64,000 nt of DNA from Cohnella sp. GbtcB17 (GCF_019091135.1 NZ_JAGXJW010000030.1:32809-96808); one strand, 5' to 3'; shown: positions 27,883-35,572, counted from the stretch's first letter. The notes: generated by a model from the sequence alone, not told the origin. Program-made: numbers and translations.

Positions 27883-28752
27883 TTATTCCGCGCTTTCCCA
27901 CCGTCCGTATATACCGCAGGGCAGCGTCAGCCCGCTGCGCGTAATCGGCAGCCCGATCTCGCCGGCATCGATCTTGCCGCCGTGCCGGCGGCCGATCGAC
28001 ATGTGCAGCAGATTGTGCAGCACGGTCGGCGACAGGCCGGTCGTGTACGAGTTGACGAGCACGAACAGCGGATCGTCGGAGAGGATGCTCTTGCACTCCT
28101 CGAGGAACGGGTACAGGCTGTCCTCGAGCTTCCAGGTCTCGCCCCCGGGGCCGCGGCCGTAGGAGGGAGGATCCATGATAATGGCGTCGTACTGCTTGCC
28201 GCGGCGCTGCTCGCGCTGCACGAACTTGAATACGTCGTCCGTAATGTAGCGCACGGGCGCGGATTCGAGGCCGGAGAGCGCCGCGTTTTCCTTGGCCCAC
28301 TGGACCATCCCTTTGGCCGCGTCGACGTGGCACACTTCGGCGCCGGCTGCCGCCGCCGCGACGGTCGCCCCGCCGGTATAGGCGAACAGATTGAGCACGC
28401 GAATCGGTCTGCCGGCTTCCTTGATCCGCTTCATCATCCAGCTCCAGTTGACCGCCTGCTCGGGGAAGAGGCCCGTGTGTTTGAAGTTGGTCGGCTTGAT
28501 GTGGAAGCGGAGCGGACCGTAGGAGATCGTCCAGCGCTCGGGCAACTGCTTGTTGAACTGCCACTGGCCGCCCCCGGAGGAGCTGCGAAAATAGTGGCCG
28601 TCGGGTCGCTGCCAGTCGGCGGATTCCTTGGCGAGCGGCCAGATGATCTGCGGGTCGGGGCGTCTTAAGATCACGTCGCCCCAGCGCTCCAGCTTGTCCC
28701 CCGCGCCGGTGTCGATGAGCTCGTAGTCTTGCCAATCGGTTGCCATTCTCAT
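27883..28752 (-). CDS. Class I SAM-dependent methyltransferase (RlmI/RlmK-like)
   Basis: 289-residue methyltransferase. The SAM-binding Rossmann core begins at 'IRVLNLFAYTGGATVAAAAAGA' with 'VCHVDAAKGMVQWAKEN', and the catalytic region has 'DAIIMDPPSYGRG', the D-P-P-S/F-Y pattern of rRNA C5-cytosine methyltransferases of the RlmI type. There is no N-terminal PUA domain, so it is shorter than RlmI itself; such short forms are frequent in Bacillales and their substrate is not established. The start follows AAAGGAAG, and an alternative ATG lies two codons in. It lies downstream of the response-regulator gene on the same strand. Confidence 0.85.
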   Translation of the reverse strand: MRMATDWQDYELIDTGAGDKLERWGDVILRRPDPQIIWPLAKESADWQRPDGHYFRSSSGGGQWQFNKQLPERWTISYGPLRFHIKPTNFKHTGLFPEQAVNWSWMMKRIKEAGRPIRVLNLFAYTGGATVAAAAAGAEVCHVDAAKGMVQWAKENAALSGLESAPVRYITDDVFKFVQREQRRGKQYDAIIMDPPSYGRGPGGETWKLEDSLYPFLEECKSILSDDPLFVLVNSYTTGLSPTVLHNLLHMSIGRRHGGKIDAGEIGLPITRSGLTLPCGIYGRWESAE

Positions 28753-28789
28753 TTGCCGTTTAACTTCCTTTTCTATTCGAATTAATCGG

Positions 28790-29527
28790 TCAGCGCGCGT
28801 CTTGAAGCGATGAGCATTCAGCCAGGAAGCGATATCCGAAGCCCCGCACCGTATGGATGTATACCGGATTCGACGGGTCGGGCTCGATCTTTTTGCGGAG
28901 ATTGCTGATATGCACCATCAGCGTTCGGGTGTCGCCCATGCTGTCCGTATGCCAGACGAGCCGGTACAGCTCGTTCATCGCGAATATACGATTGGGCTGG
29001 CGCGCGAGGACGCACAGCAGCTCGAACTCCTTGGCCGAGAGCGTGAGCTGCTCGCCGTCGCGCCGGACCTGGAACCGCCCGGGATCGATCTCGAGGCTCC
29101 CGAACGTCATCGGGCGCTGCTGCTCCTCCGCCTGCTGCCGGTCGCGCCGGCGCCTCCGGCGAATATGGGCCTGCACGCGCGCGACGAGCTGCCTCGGACT
29201 GAACGGCTTCGTAATATAATCGTCGCCGCCCTCGGAGAGGCCCAGGACGATGTCCGCATCCTCGCTTTTGCAGCTGAGGAAGAGGATCGGCACTTCCGCG
29301 CAGCTGCCTTCGCGCAGCCGCCTGCAAACCTCGATGCCGTCCATGTCGCCCAGCGACACGTCCAGGATGACCAAATCCGGACTTAACGCATCCGCTAGCT
29401 GCAGCGCGTCCTGCCCGCATTCCGCGGCATGCACCGCGAAGCCTTCTTTAGTCAGGAACAACCCGATCAGTTCGGTGATCTCGCGCTCGTCGTCGACGAC
29501 GAGAACGGTGCCAATCGGTTTGCTCAA
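28790..29527 (-). CDS. OmpR-family response regulator
   Basis: 245-residue two-component regulator. The receiver domain has the acidic pair in VVDDE, phospho-acceptor Asp56 in LVILDVSLGD and the conserved Lys in 'YITKPFSPRQL'. The C-terminal winged helix ends 'IHTVRGFGYRF', as in the PhoB/OmpR group. The longest frame is 34 codons longer, but the TTG at 29527 is preferred: GGGAGG sits 8 bases before it and the promoter lies within the extension. It is divergent from a histidine kinase gene with which it shares an overlapping promoter region, so the two are very likely partners. Confidence 0.93.
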   Translation of the reverse strand: MSKPIGTVLVVDDEREITELIGLFLTKEGFAVHAAECGQDALQLADALSPDLVILDVSLGDMDGIEVCRRLREGSCAEVPILFLSCKSEDADIVLGLSEGGDDYITKPFSPRQLVARVQAHIRRRRRRDRQQAEEQQRPMTFGSLEIDPGRFQVRRDGEQLTLSAKEFELLCVLARQPNRIFAMNELYRLVWHTDSMGDTRTLMVHISNLRKKIEPDPSNPVYIHTVRGFGYRFLAECSSLQDAR

Positions 29528-29569
29528 GATAGTTCCCTCCCATGCCATGTCAACGTTCGACTGTACCTT

Positions 29570-29599
29570 ATTATACTTAAAGCGTTGACGCATAAGCAA
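29570..29599 (-). promoter_or_regulatory. Promoter of the response regulator (minus strand)
   Basis: Read on the minus strand: TTGCTT (29599-29594), an 18-base spacer and TATAAT (29575-29570). It interlocks with the divergent kinase promoter at 29585-29613. Confidence 0.6.
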
Positions 29600-29613
29600 T
29601 GCGCGTTTACGAT
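29585..29613 (+). promoter_or_regulatory. Promoter of the histidine kinase
   Basis: TTGACG, a 17-base spacer and TACGAT. Its -35 element lies within the 18-base spacer of the divergent regulator promoter, so polymerase can probably occupy only one at a time. Confidence 0.6.
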
Positions 29614-29648
29614 GAGGACAGCGTTTCATTGGCAGGAGCGATTGGAAA

Positions 29649-31709
29649 ATGAGTGCAAATCAAACAAGACGGAGACAGGGCGCGCTGTTTGTCTTCGTCT
29701 TTGTGATGGCGCTGGCGGGACTCTCGGGCGGCTTCGCGCTTGGCGAGGGCGGACAACGGGGCAAGCCGGCGGCCAAGGACGGCATCGTCGACCTGAACGG
29801 TTATTCGTTCCAAAAGGACGGCACCGTTCCGCTGGAGGGAGAATGGCGCTTCGCGTGGGGTTCGCTCCGTCAAGCAGCGGACTTCGACCGGACGATTCGC
29901 GTCCCGGGCATTTGGAGCGGGCAGCCGGACGGGCTTGGCGGTCGGCTGCCGAGCCAAGGCTACGGCACGTACCGGCTGGAGCTGCGCAATCTGCCGTCTG
30001 AATCGCGTATGCTCGCCATCCGGCTGCCGAATTTATCGACGGCCTATGCGCTGTACGTCGACGGCGCGCTCGTCGGCTCGAAGGGCGTGCCCGGCGAAGC
30101 CAAAGCTTCGACGACGCCTTACCAGATGCCCGACACCGTATTTTTTCAAACCGTCGGCGACTCGGCGACGCTTGTGCTGGAACTGGCGAATTTCCATCAT
30201 CGGACGGGCGGCATCCGCAGCGCGCTCGTGCTCGGCACGCCCGAGCAGATCAAGCGGCTCGCCTTCGGACACGAAGCCAGGGAGTTCGTCGTGCTGGGCT
30301 GCCTGCTTATGATCGGCATCTATCACATCGGGCTGTACGCGCTCCGCAGAAAAGAGCTGGACAATCTCTTGTTCGCCATGCTCTGCATTTGCGTCGCGCT
30401 TCGGATGAGCGTCATCGGCGAAGGCTTGCTGCCGAGGCTCGTCCCGGAAATAACGTGGACGGCGGCGGGGCGGCTCGAATACAGCTTTTTCGTGCTGAGC
30501 GCGCTCAGCGGCTACGCCTATTTCAGGCGGACGTACAGCAAGGAGATTACGCGCCGGTGGACGATCGCCGCAAGCGCGGCGGCCGCCGTCCTGTTGGCTT
30601 TGACGTGGGGGTTGCCGCTGCTCGCGTCGAGCTCGCTTATCGTGCTTTATCAAGCGTTCGTCGTCGTCTTGAGCGCCGCATCGCTGTACCTGCTGATCGT
30701 GGCGCTCATTCGGGGGCGGGAAGGCGCGGCCCTGTCCCTGATCGGCGTCGCCGGCCTAGTGGGTACGGTGCTCAGCGACATCTTTTTTTACAACGGCTGG
30801 TGGCGCGCGCCGGACATGGTTCCGTTCGGACTGCTGTTTCTCGTCGTCATGAACTCCTTCCTCATTTCGCTGCGGTTCTCGCGGACGTTCGCCAAGGCCG
30901 AGAAGCTGTCCGCGGAGCTGCGCCGATGGAACGGCCAGCTTGAGGAACGCATCGCGGAGCGGACGGAGGCGCTTCACGCGGCGGAGCAGTCGCGCAGACG
31001 GCTCGTCAGCAACATTTCGCACGATCTTCGTACGCCGATGACGCTTATTCAAGGCTACCTGGAGGCGCTGCGGGACGGCGTGATCTCCGATCCGCAGCAG
31101 CGGGAGGCAGTCATCGGCGCCATGCTGAAGAAAGCGGAAGGGCTGAACGAGCTGGTCGGCGATTTGTTCGACCTGTCCATGCTGGAGGCGCGGCAAGCGC
31201 AAATGTCGTACGAGCTAGTGCCTTTGACCGCATGGCTCGAACGGATCGCGGATAACTACGGCATGGAAATGGTCACGAAGGGCATCGCTTTCGAATGCCG
31301 GGCCGACGGACCGGGAATCGAGACCGTCTGTCTGGAGCTCGACGAGCGGCGAATGGACCGGGTCATGTCCAATCTGATCTACAACGCCATTCAGGCGACG
31401 CCTCGCGGCGGGGAGATTCGCATCGAAGCGCGGCGGGGGGCGAGACCGTTCGAGGCAGAGATCGCGGTGCTCGACAACGGCGCGGGCCTGCTGCCCGAAG
31501 ATTTGCCGAAGCTGTTCGAGCGATTTTACAAAAACGACAAGGCGAAAAATTATTCGTCCGGCGGCAGCGGGCTGGGCCTTGCGATCGCGCGCGAGATTGT
31601 GGAGACGCACGGCGGCCGCATCGAGGCGCGCATTCGCCCGGAAGGGGGCAGCGCCTTTATGATCACGCTGCCGATCGTCAAACGCATGAAGGAGGAGGAC
31701 ACTCAATGA
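29649..31709 (+). CDS. Sensor histidine kinase with 7TMR-DISM-type sensor
   Basis: 686-residue membrane kinase. A signal peptide (about residues 12-35) leads to an extracellular jelly-roll domain of the 7TMR-DISMED2 kind ('EGEWRFAWG...VPGIWSG...QGYGTYRLELRNLP'). Seven hydrophobic helices follow (about residues 215-410), then a coiled linker, and a HisKA domain with phospho-acceptor His458 in SNISHDLRTP. The ATPase part has the N box NLIYNAIQAT, G1 DNGAGL and G2 GGSGLGLAIA. Glycan or another extracellular ligand sensing is suggested by the jelly roll, but the signal is unknown. It is divergent from its presumed regulator and overlaps the next gene by 4 bases. Confidence 0.93.
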   Translation: MSANQTRRRQGALFVFVFVMALAGLSGGFALGEGGQRGKPAAKDGIVDLNGYSFQKDGTVPLEGEWRFAWGSLRQAADFDRTIRVPGIWSGQPDGLGGRLPSQGYGTYRLELRNLPSESRMLAIRLPNLSTAYALYVDGALVGSKGVPGEAKASTTPYQMPDTVFFQTVGDSATLVLELANFHHRTGGIRSALVLGTPEQIKRLAFGHEAREFVVLGCLLMIGIYHIGLYALRRKELDNLLFAMLCICVALRMSVIGEGLLPRLVPEITWTAAGRLEYSFFVLSALSGYAYFRRTYSKEITRRWTIAASAAAAVLLALTWGLPLLASSSLIVLYQAFVVVLSAASLYLLIVALIRGREGAALSLIGVAGLVGTVLSDIFFYNGWWRAPDMVPFGLLFLVVMNSFLISLRFSRTFAKAEKLSAELRRWNGQLEERIAERTEALHAAEQSRRRLVSNISHDLRTPMTLIQGYLEALRDGVISDPQQREAVIGAMLKKAEGLNELVGDLFDLSMLEARQAQMSYELVPLTAWLERIADNYGMEMVTKGIAFECRADGPGIETVCLELDERRMDRVMSNLIYNAIQATPRGGEIRIEARRGARPFEAEIAVLDNGAGLLPEDLPKLFERFYKNDKAKNYSSGGSGLGLAIAREIVETHGGRIEARIRPEGGSAFMITLPIVKRMKEEDTQ

Positions 31710-32332
31710 CATTAACAAGCGCGCAAAAAAGAACGATCTTCATCGCTATCGCCTTGGCGGCGCTGCTGTTCGCGACGATCACGTCCTTAAGGGCCGGCGG
31801 CTATGCCGGATGGGACAGGGCGGCGGCTGCGGCGGCATCGGACGCCCGCACACCCGGCTGGACGAGCTTGTGGCGCACGATGAACGAGATGGGCTCCACG
31901 GTCGTCATCGCCGCGATCACACTGCTGTCAGCGGCGTGCTGGTGGCTGCTGCGCTCCTGGAAGATCGGCGTCTCGTTCGTCGGCGTCGTCCTGGTCGCTT
32001 ACGTCCTGCAGTCGGCGCTCAAATCCGCGTTCGGCTACGAGCGTCCGGACGGCGCTTGGGGCATTGCGCATGACGGCTTCGGCTATCCGAGCGGCAACGC
32101 GACGATCGCGGCGGCGTTGTACGGCTGGTGGCTGCTGCTCGGATGGCTCGCGCTGCGCGGACGCGTCCTGAAAATCGTCGTCGGTGCAATATCGTTCGCG
32201 CTCGTTGCGGCGACGGGCTGGAGCCGCATTTACTTCAGCGTTCATTATCTTTCGGATGTATGCGCTGGCTTTTGCATCGGCAGTCTGTGCGCGCTTTTGG
32301 CCGCTATGATTTGCTTTTGGCGACGGACCTGA
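31706..32332 (+). CDS. PAP2-family phosphatase-like membrane protein with altered motif 2
   Basis: 208-residue polytopic membrane protein. Motif 1 is KSAFGYERP (Lys106 to Arg113-Pro114) and motif 3 is SRIYFSVHYLSD with Arg174, His180 and Asp184, all intact. Motif 2, normally PSGH, reads PSGN (Asn131), losing the conserved histidine. Family members dephosphorylate lipid pyrophosphates such as undecaprenyl pyrophosphate. The ATG overlaps the kinase stop (ATGA) behind GGAGGAGG, so it is co-expressed with the sensor kinase; the frame's 137 upstream codons are antisense-like shadow and rejected. Its end overlaps the convergent Xre gene by 29 bases. Confidence 0.88.
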   Translation: MTLTSAQKRTIFIAIALAALLFATITSLRAGGYAGWDRAAAAAASDARTPGWTSLWRTMNEMGSTVVIAAITLLSAACWWLLRSWKIGVSFVGVVLVAYVLQSALKSAFGYERPDGAWGIAHDGFGYPSGNATIAAALYGWWLLLGWLALRGRVLKIVVGAISFALVAATGWSRIYFSVHYLSDVCAGFCIGSLCALLAAMICFWRRT

Positions 32333-32666
32333 CGTTTTTTTTGCGCTCGCCTTCGACGATGTCGATCAGGAGGCCGATCGACTGCTGACGCTGCTCCTGG
32401 TCCATCGACTTGAACAGTTCGAGCATTTTATGCTCTTGGGGCTCGGTCGGATGCGCCGGGCGCTTCGCGCCTCCTCCACCGATGATGTAATCGAGCGAGA
32501 CATTGAAGTAATTCGCAAGCTTGATGAGCGTTTCGTAAACGGGGTGTCGGTTGTTGATTTCATAATGGCTGTAAGCGGATCTCGTAATGCCGACCTGACG
32601 CGCCACTTCCTCTTGGGACAGGTGGCGTTCGAGGCGAAGCTGCCGAAGGCGGTCTCCCATGCTCAT
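32304..32666 (-). CDS. Xre-family transcriptional repressor
   Basis: 120-residue regulator with an N-terminal helix-turn-helix (residues about 5-60: 'LRQLRLERHLSQEEVARQVGITRSAYSHYEINNRHP') of the lambda-repressor/SinR type. A flexible linker and a C-terminal helical tail ('MLELFKSMDQEQRQQSIGLLIDIVEGE') follow, the latter probably for dimerisation. The ATG has AAGGAG 9 bases upstream. Its promoter contains a perfect palindrome between the -35 and -10 elements, suggesting self-repression. The 3' end overlaps the convergent PAP2 gene. Confidence 0.93.
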   Translation of the reverse strand: MSMGDRLRQLRLERHLSQEEVARQVGITRSAYSHYEINNRHPVYETLIKLANYFNVSLDYIIGGGGAKRPAHPTEPQEHKMLELFKSMDQEQRQQSIGLLIDIVEGERKKNVRSVAKSKS

Positions 32667-32709
32667 AGCGCGTAGCTCCTTGCTATATTAAGTGGTCTAT
32701 TTGTTTATA

Positions 32710-32738
32710 ACTGTATGATACAATATGTATCATGTCAA
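32710..32738 (-). promoter_or_regulatory. Xre promoter with palindromic operator filling the spacer
   Basis: On the minus strand: TTGACA (32738-32733), then exactly 17 bases TGATACATATTGTATCA (a perfect 7-3-7 palindrome at 32716-32732), then TACAGT (32715-32710). A dimeric repressor bound here would block polymerase completely. Confidence 0.75.
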
Positions 32739-32784
32739 GCGTTTTCATTCAAACGCGGCGATTTCTTTTATGGAAGTCATCGGT

Positions 32785-32790
32785 TATAAT
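32785..32790 (+). promoter_or_regulatory. TATAAT -10 element before fur
   Basis: A perfect TATAAT 64 bases before the fur ATG. A second TATAAT at 32804-32809 lies within the PerR-type box. No strong -35 is seen for either. Confidence 0.45.
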
Positions 32791-32793
32791 AGT

Positions 32794-32808
32794 TTAGAAT
32801 CATTATAA
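32794..32808 (+). promoter_or_regulatory. PerR/Fur-type box upstream of fur
   Basis: TTAGAATCATTATAA agrees with the 7-1-7 PerR consensus TTATAATnATTATAA at all but one position, and less well with the Fur consensus TGATAATnATTATCA. It lies next to the -10 element at 32785. Confidence 0.7.
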
Positions 32809-32853
32809 TCTGCATGGCGTTTATCCGTCCTGCGGACGAAGGGGGCAATCCCG

Positions 32854-33333
32854 ATGGCGGCGTTCGAAGATCAACTCATTAAAATAAATAAGCAATTGCT
32901 CAGCAAAGGCTACAAGCTGACCTCGCAGCGCGAGGCGACAGTACGCGTGCTGCTCGAATACGAGCAGGACCATCTCAGCGCGGAGGAAGTGTTCATGCTT
33001 GTGCGGGAAGTGCAACCGGACATCGGCCTTGCGACCGTCTACCGCACCCTGGAGCTGTTGGCCGAGCTTCATATCGTCGAAAAAATGAATTTCGGAGACG
33101 GGGTCGCCCGGTTCGATCTCCGGAGCGACGAGAGCGCGCATATGCATCACCATTTGATCTGCACCGTCTGCGGGCGGCTGAAGGAGATTAAGGAAGACTG
33201 GCTCGGAGAGCTCGAACTGCGTCTGGCGCGGGAATACGGCTTCCAGGTGACCGACCATCGTCTTGAATTCACGGGCACCTATGCAAGCTGCCAGCGCGAA
33301 GGATGCAAGCGGGCGAACAAGGCGGTTTCTTAA
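32854..33333 (+). CDS. fur: Ferric uptake regulator
   Basis: 159-residue metal-dependent repressor. The stretch 'YKLTSQREATVRVLLEYEQDHLSAEEVFMLV' and 'IGLATVYRTLELLAEL' is nearly identical to what I know of B. subtilis Fur, which supports Fur over PerR or Zur. The metal site includes HMHHHL, and structural zinc ligands are the cysteine pairs in ICTVCG and SCQREGC. It represses iron-uptake genes when Fe(II) is plentiful. A PerR-type box lies just upstream; in B. subtilis fur is under PerR control. Ribosome site GAAGGGGG. Confidence 0.93.
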   Translation: MAAFEDQLIKINKQLLSKGYKLTSQREATVRVLLEYEQDHLSAEEVFMLVREVQPDIGLATVYRTLELLAELHIVEKMNFGDGVARFDLRSDESAHMHHHLICTVCGRLKEIKEDWLGELELRLAREYGFQVTDHRLEFTGTYASCQREGCKRANKAVS

Positions 33334-33411
33334 GCGGCAACCACCAGCCGGGCAAGACTGTATGTGTCCTGCATGACGTATTGCGGCATAGCCCAAATAG
33401 AGCAATAGGCA

Positions 33412-33456
33412 AGCCCCCGTTGGACCGAAGCGTTCGCTTCAATGCCGACGGGGGCT
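33412..33456. other. Long two-tier inverted repeat after fur
   Basis: Outer arms AGCCCCCGTTGG / CCGACGGGGGCT (11 pairs plus one G-U) enclose an inner hairpin GAAGCG-TT-CGCTTC. No T-tract follows on either strand, so it is not a standard terminator, though it may stop or stabilise the fur transcript. The remainder of the 33334-33521 gap shows nothing else. Confidence 0.6.
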
Positions 33457-33521
33457 CGTTCGCGGGGGCGAAAGCCGGTCATCGAGACGAATCCCCCAAG
33501 CGGTAAGAAGGGAGCCGACCT

Positions 33522-34259
33522 ATGTTATCCGATAACTGGCATCGCCTGGAACCGTTTATCCGGAGTCTGCCGAAGAAGGAGCGTTACGCAAAGGAAGATT
33601 TGCTCGTCCCGGAAACGAGACTTTGGCGCGAAGGACCGGTCGACATGTATTACGCGCCGCACCACGAATACATAAGCCGCGACGCCAGAGTCGTCGTCGT
33701 GGGACTCACGCCCGGCTGGCAGCAGATGGAGCTGGCCTACCGGACCGCGAGCCTTGCGCTCGGGCGCGGGTGTTCCGCGGAAGACGCATGCCGCGAGGCC
33801 AAGCTGGTCGCGCGGTTCGCCGGCAGCATGCGTCGCAACCTGGTCGGCATGCTGAACGAGCTAGGGCTTGCACAACGCTTCGGACGGTCGGACGCCGCCG
33901 AATGGTTCGAAGCCGCGGATGCCGGTCTGCACACTGCGGCCATATTGCCTCAGCCGGTGTTCGTCGGCGGACTGAATTATACGGGACATCGTCCCCCGCT
34001 CACACCGGGCACGAAGCTATACGAATTCGCTGTCGATTCGCTTCGAACCGAGCTGTCTTCGCTTGGGCGCGTCCTCGTCATCCCGCTCGGCCGAACGGTG
34101 GAGTGCATATGCACCGCGCTAGTGGCGGAAGGCTCGCTTCGCGAAGATCGTTGCCTGCGCGGCTTCCCGCATCCTTCAGGCGCGAACGGACACCGTCACC
34201 GGCAATTCGCGCAGGCGAAGCCCGACATGCTCCGCATACTTGCGGCATTTGCGGATTAG
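33522..34259 (+). CDS. Uracil-DNA-glycosylase-superfamily-like protein
   Basis: 245-residue protein. 'VVVVGLTPGWQQME' (about residues 57-70) resembles UDG motif A (G-x-x-P-G), and 'RGFPHPSGANGHRHRQF' near the C-terminus resembles motif B with the catalytic-loop HPS. The usual catalytic Asp or Asn of motif A is not obvious, so glycosylase activity is uncertain; many such distant members are unassigned. There is no signal peptide. The ATG follows AGAAGGGAG. The end overlaps the convergent 33-residue ORF by 3 bases. An inference from two motifs. Confidence 0.6.
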   Translation: MLSDNWHRLEPFIRSLPKKERYAKEDLLVPETRLWREGPVDMYYAPHHEYISRDARVVVVGLTPGWQQMELAYRTASLALGRGCSAEDACREAKLVARFAGSMRRNLVGMLNELGLAQRFGRSDAAEWFEAADAGLHTAAILPQPVFVGGLNYTGHRPPLTPGTKLYEFAVDSLRTELSSLGRVLVIPLGRTVECICTALVAEGSLREDRCLRGFPHPSGANGHRHRQFAQAKPDMLRILAAFAD

Positions 34260-34357
34260 CGCTTGTCCGATTTGCGTTTAAGCTGCCGCGCGCGGAACAT
34301 CAGCCAGCCTACAGCAAGGATCATTACGATGAACATAATCGTGTAAGTAATAACCAT
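34256..34357 (-). CDS. 33-residue single-pass membrane peptide
   Basis: On the minus strand an ATG at 34357 has GTGGAGGTG 4-5 bases upstream and opens a 33-codon frame ending TAA. The product is a hydrophobic helix (about residues 2-21, VITYTIMFIVMILAVGWLMF) followed by a basic tail RARQLKRKSDKR, so the N-terminus should lie outside and the tail in the cytoplasm. It fills the gap between two genes, converging on the upstream one with a 3-base overlap. The strong ribosome site and clear topology support a real small gene; function unknown. Confidence 0.75.
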   Translation of the reverse strand: MVITYTIMFIVMILAVGWLMFRARQLKRKSDKR

Positions 34358-34444
34358 TTCAGCACCTCCACTACCATAAGCTTTACCCGTCCGGCGTCTT
34401 TATGCAGCTTCTCCGAGATGGCAAATCGATGACAATTGGCAGGA

Positions 34445-34475
34445 TTGGCAAAACTGTTATGGTATCGGTTACAAT
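34445..34475 (+). promoter_or_regulatory. Possible promoter of the aldo/keto reductase
   Basis: TTGGCA, a long 19-base spacer and TACAAT, 37 bases before the GTG start at 34513. Confidence 0.4.
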
Positions 34476-34512
34476 AGAGACGAACTTCATATGTCGAGGA
34501 GGAGATTCGCTA

Positions 34513-35490
34513 GTGAAATTCAGCCAACTGGGCAAGTCGGGACTCAAGGTCAGCAAGCTTTGCCTCGGAACGATGAACTTCGGCGTGGACACGGACGAGA
34601 AGGAAGCGTTCCGGATGATGGACGCGGCGCTCGATGCCGGCATCAACTTCTTCGACACGGCGAATGTTTACGGTTGGGGCAAGAATGCGGGCCGGACCGA
34701 GGAAATTATCGGGCGCTGGTTCGCCCAAGGCGGAGGCCGCAGGGAACGCGTCGTGCTCGCGACCAAGTTCTACGGCGATATGAGCGACGCGCACGACGGC
34801 CCGAACGGCGAAGCCGGCCTGTCGGCGTACAAGCTGCGCCGCCATCTGGAAGGCTCGCTTCGCCGTCTGCAGACGGACCATATCGAGCTGTACCAGATGC
34901 ATCACGTCGACCGCAACGTATCGTGGGACGAGCTGTGGGACGCGTTCCGCATCGCACAGTATCAAGGCAAGATCGGCTACGTGGGCTCGAGCAACTTCGC
35001 CGGCCGCGACCTGGTCAAAGCCCAGTACGAAGCGAAGTCGAAGGGCATGCTCGGGCTTGTGTCCGAGCAGCACAAGTACAGCCTCATCACGCGTCTTCCC
35101 GAGCTTGAAGTGCTGCCCGCGGCGGAAGAGCACGGCATCGGCGTCATCGCCTGGAGTCCGCTCGACGGCGGGCTGCTCGGCGGTCACGCGCTGAACCCGG
35201 CGCCGGGCTCGAAGCGGGCCAGCGATCAGACGCGCGTGGACAAGTATCGTCCGCAGCTCGAAGCGTTCGCCAAGCTGGCCGCCGAGCTCGGAGAGTCCGA
35301 GGCGAATCTGGCGCTGGCCTGGACGCTGGCGCATCCGGCGATGACCGCGCCGATCATCGGCCCGCGCACGATGGAGCAGCTCGACGGCGCGCTGCGCGTC
35401 GTCGACATCGCGCTTGACGAGGCGACGCTGAAGCGCCTGGACGAGATCTTCCCGGGGCCAGGCGAAGCGCCGCGCGCCTACGCCTGGTAA
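34513..35490 (+). CDS. Aldo/keto reductase
   Basis: 325-residue NADPH-dependent oxidoreductase with the (beta/alpha)8 fold. The catalytic tetrad is visible: Asp48 and Tyr53 in FFDTANVYG, Lys85 in LATKFYG and a His in YQMHHVD. The cofactor site is in 'APIIGPRTMEQL' near the C-terminus. The frame can be extended 37 codons upstream, but the GTG at 34513 has AGGAGGAG 8 bases before it and the family begins at this residue (FSQLGKSGLKVS). It stands alone, followed by a terminator. The natural substrate is unknown. Confidence 0.93.
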   Translation: MKFSQLGKSGLKVSKLCLGTMNFGVDTDEKEAFRMMDAALDAGINFFDTANVYGWGKNAGRTEEIIGRWFAQGGGRRERVVLATKFYGDMSDAHDGPNGEAGLSAYKLRRHLEGSLRRLQTDHIELYQMHHVDRNVSWDELWDAFRIAQYQGKIGYVGSSNFAGRDLVKAQYEAKSKGMLGLVSEQHKYSLITRLPELEVLPAAEEHGIGVIAWSPLDGGLLGGHALNPAPGSKRASDQTRVDKYRPQLEAFAKLAAELGESEANLALAWTLAHPAMTAPIIGPRTMEQLDGALRVVDIALDEATLKRLDEIFPGPGEAPRAYAW

Positions 35491-35507
35491 TACGCATAAA
35501 CGGATTG

Positions 35508-35537
35508 AAGCCGCTCGCGACCGCGAGCGGCTTTTTC
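35508..35537 (+). terminator. Rho-independent terminator after aldo/keto reductase
   Basis: AAGCCGCTCGCG / CGCGAGCGGCTT stem with a short loop and TTTT. Confidence 0.92.
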
Positions 35538-35572
35538 ACGAGCGGAAAGGATAAGCCCCACTAATGCTTAGC

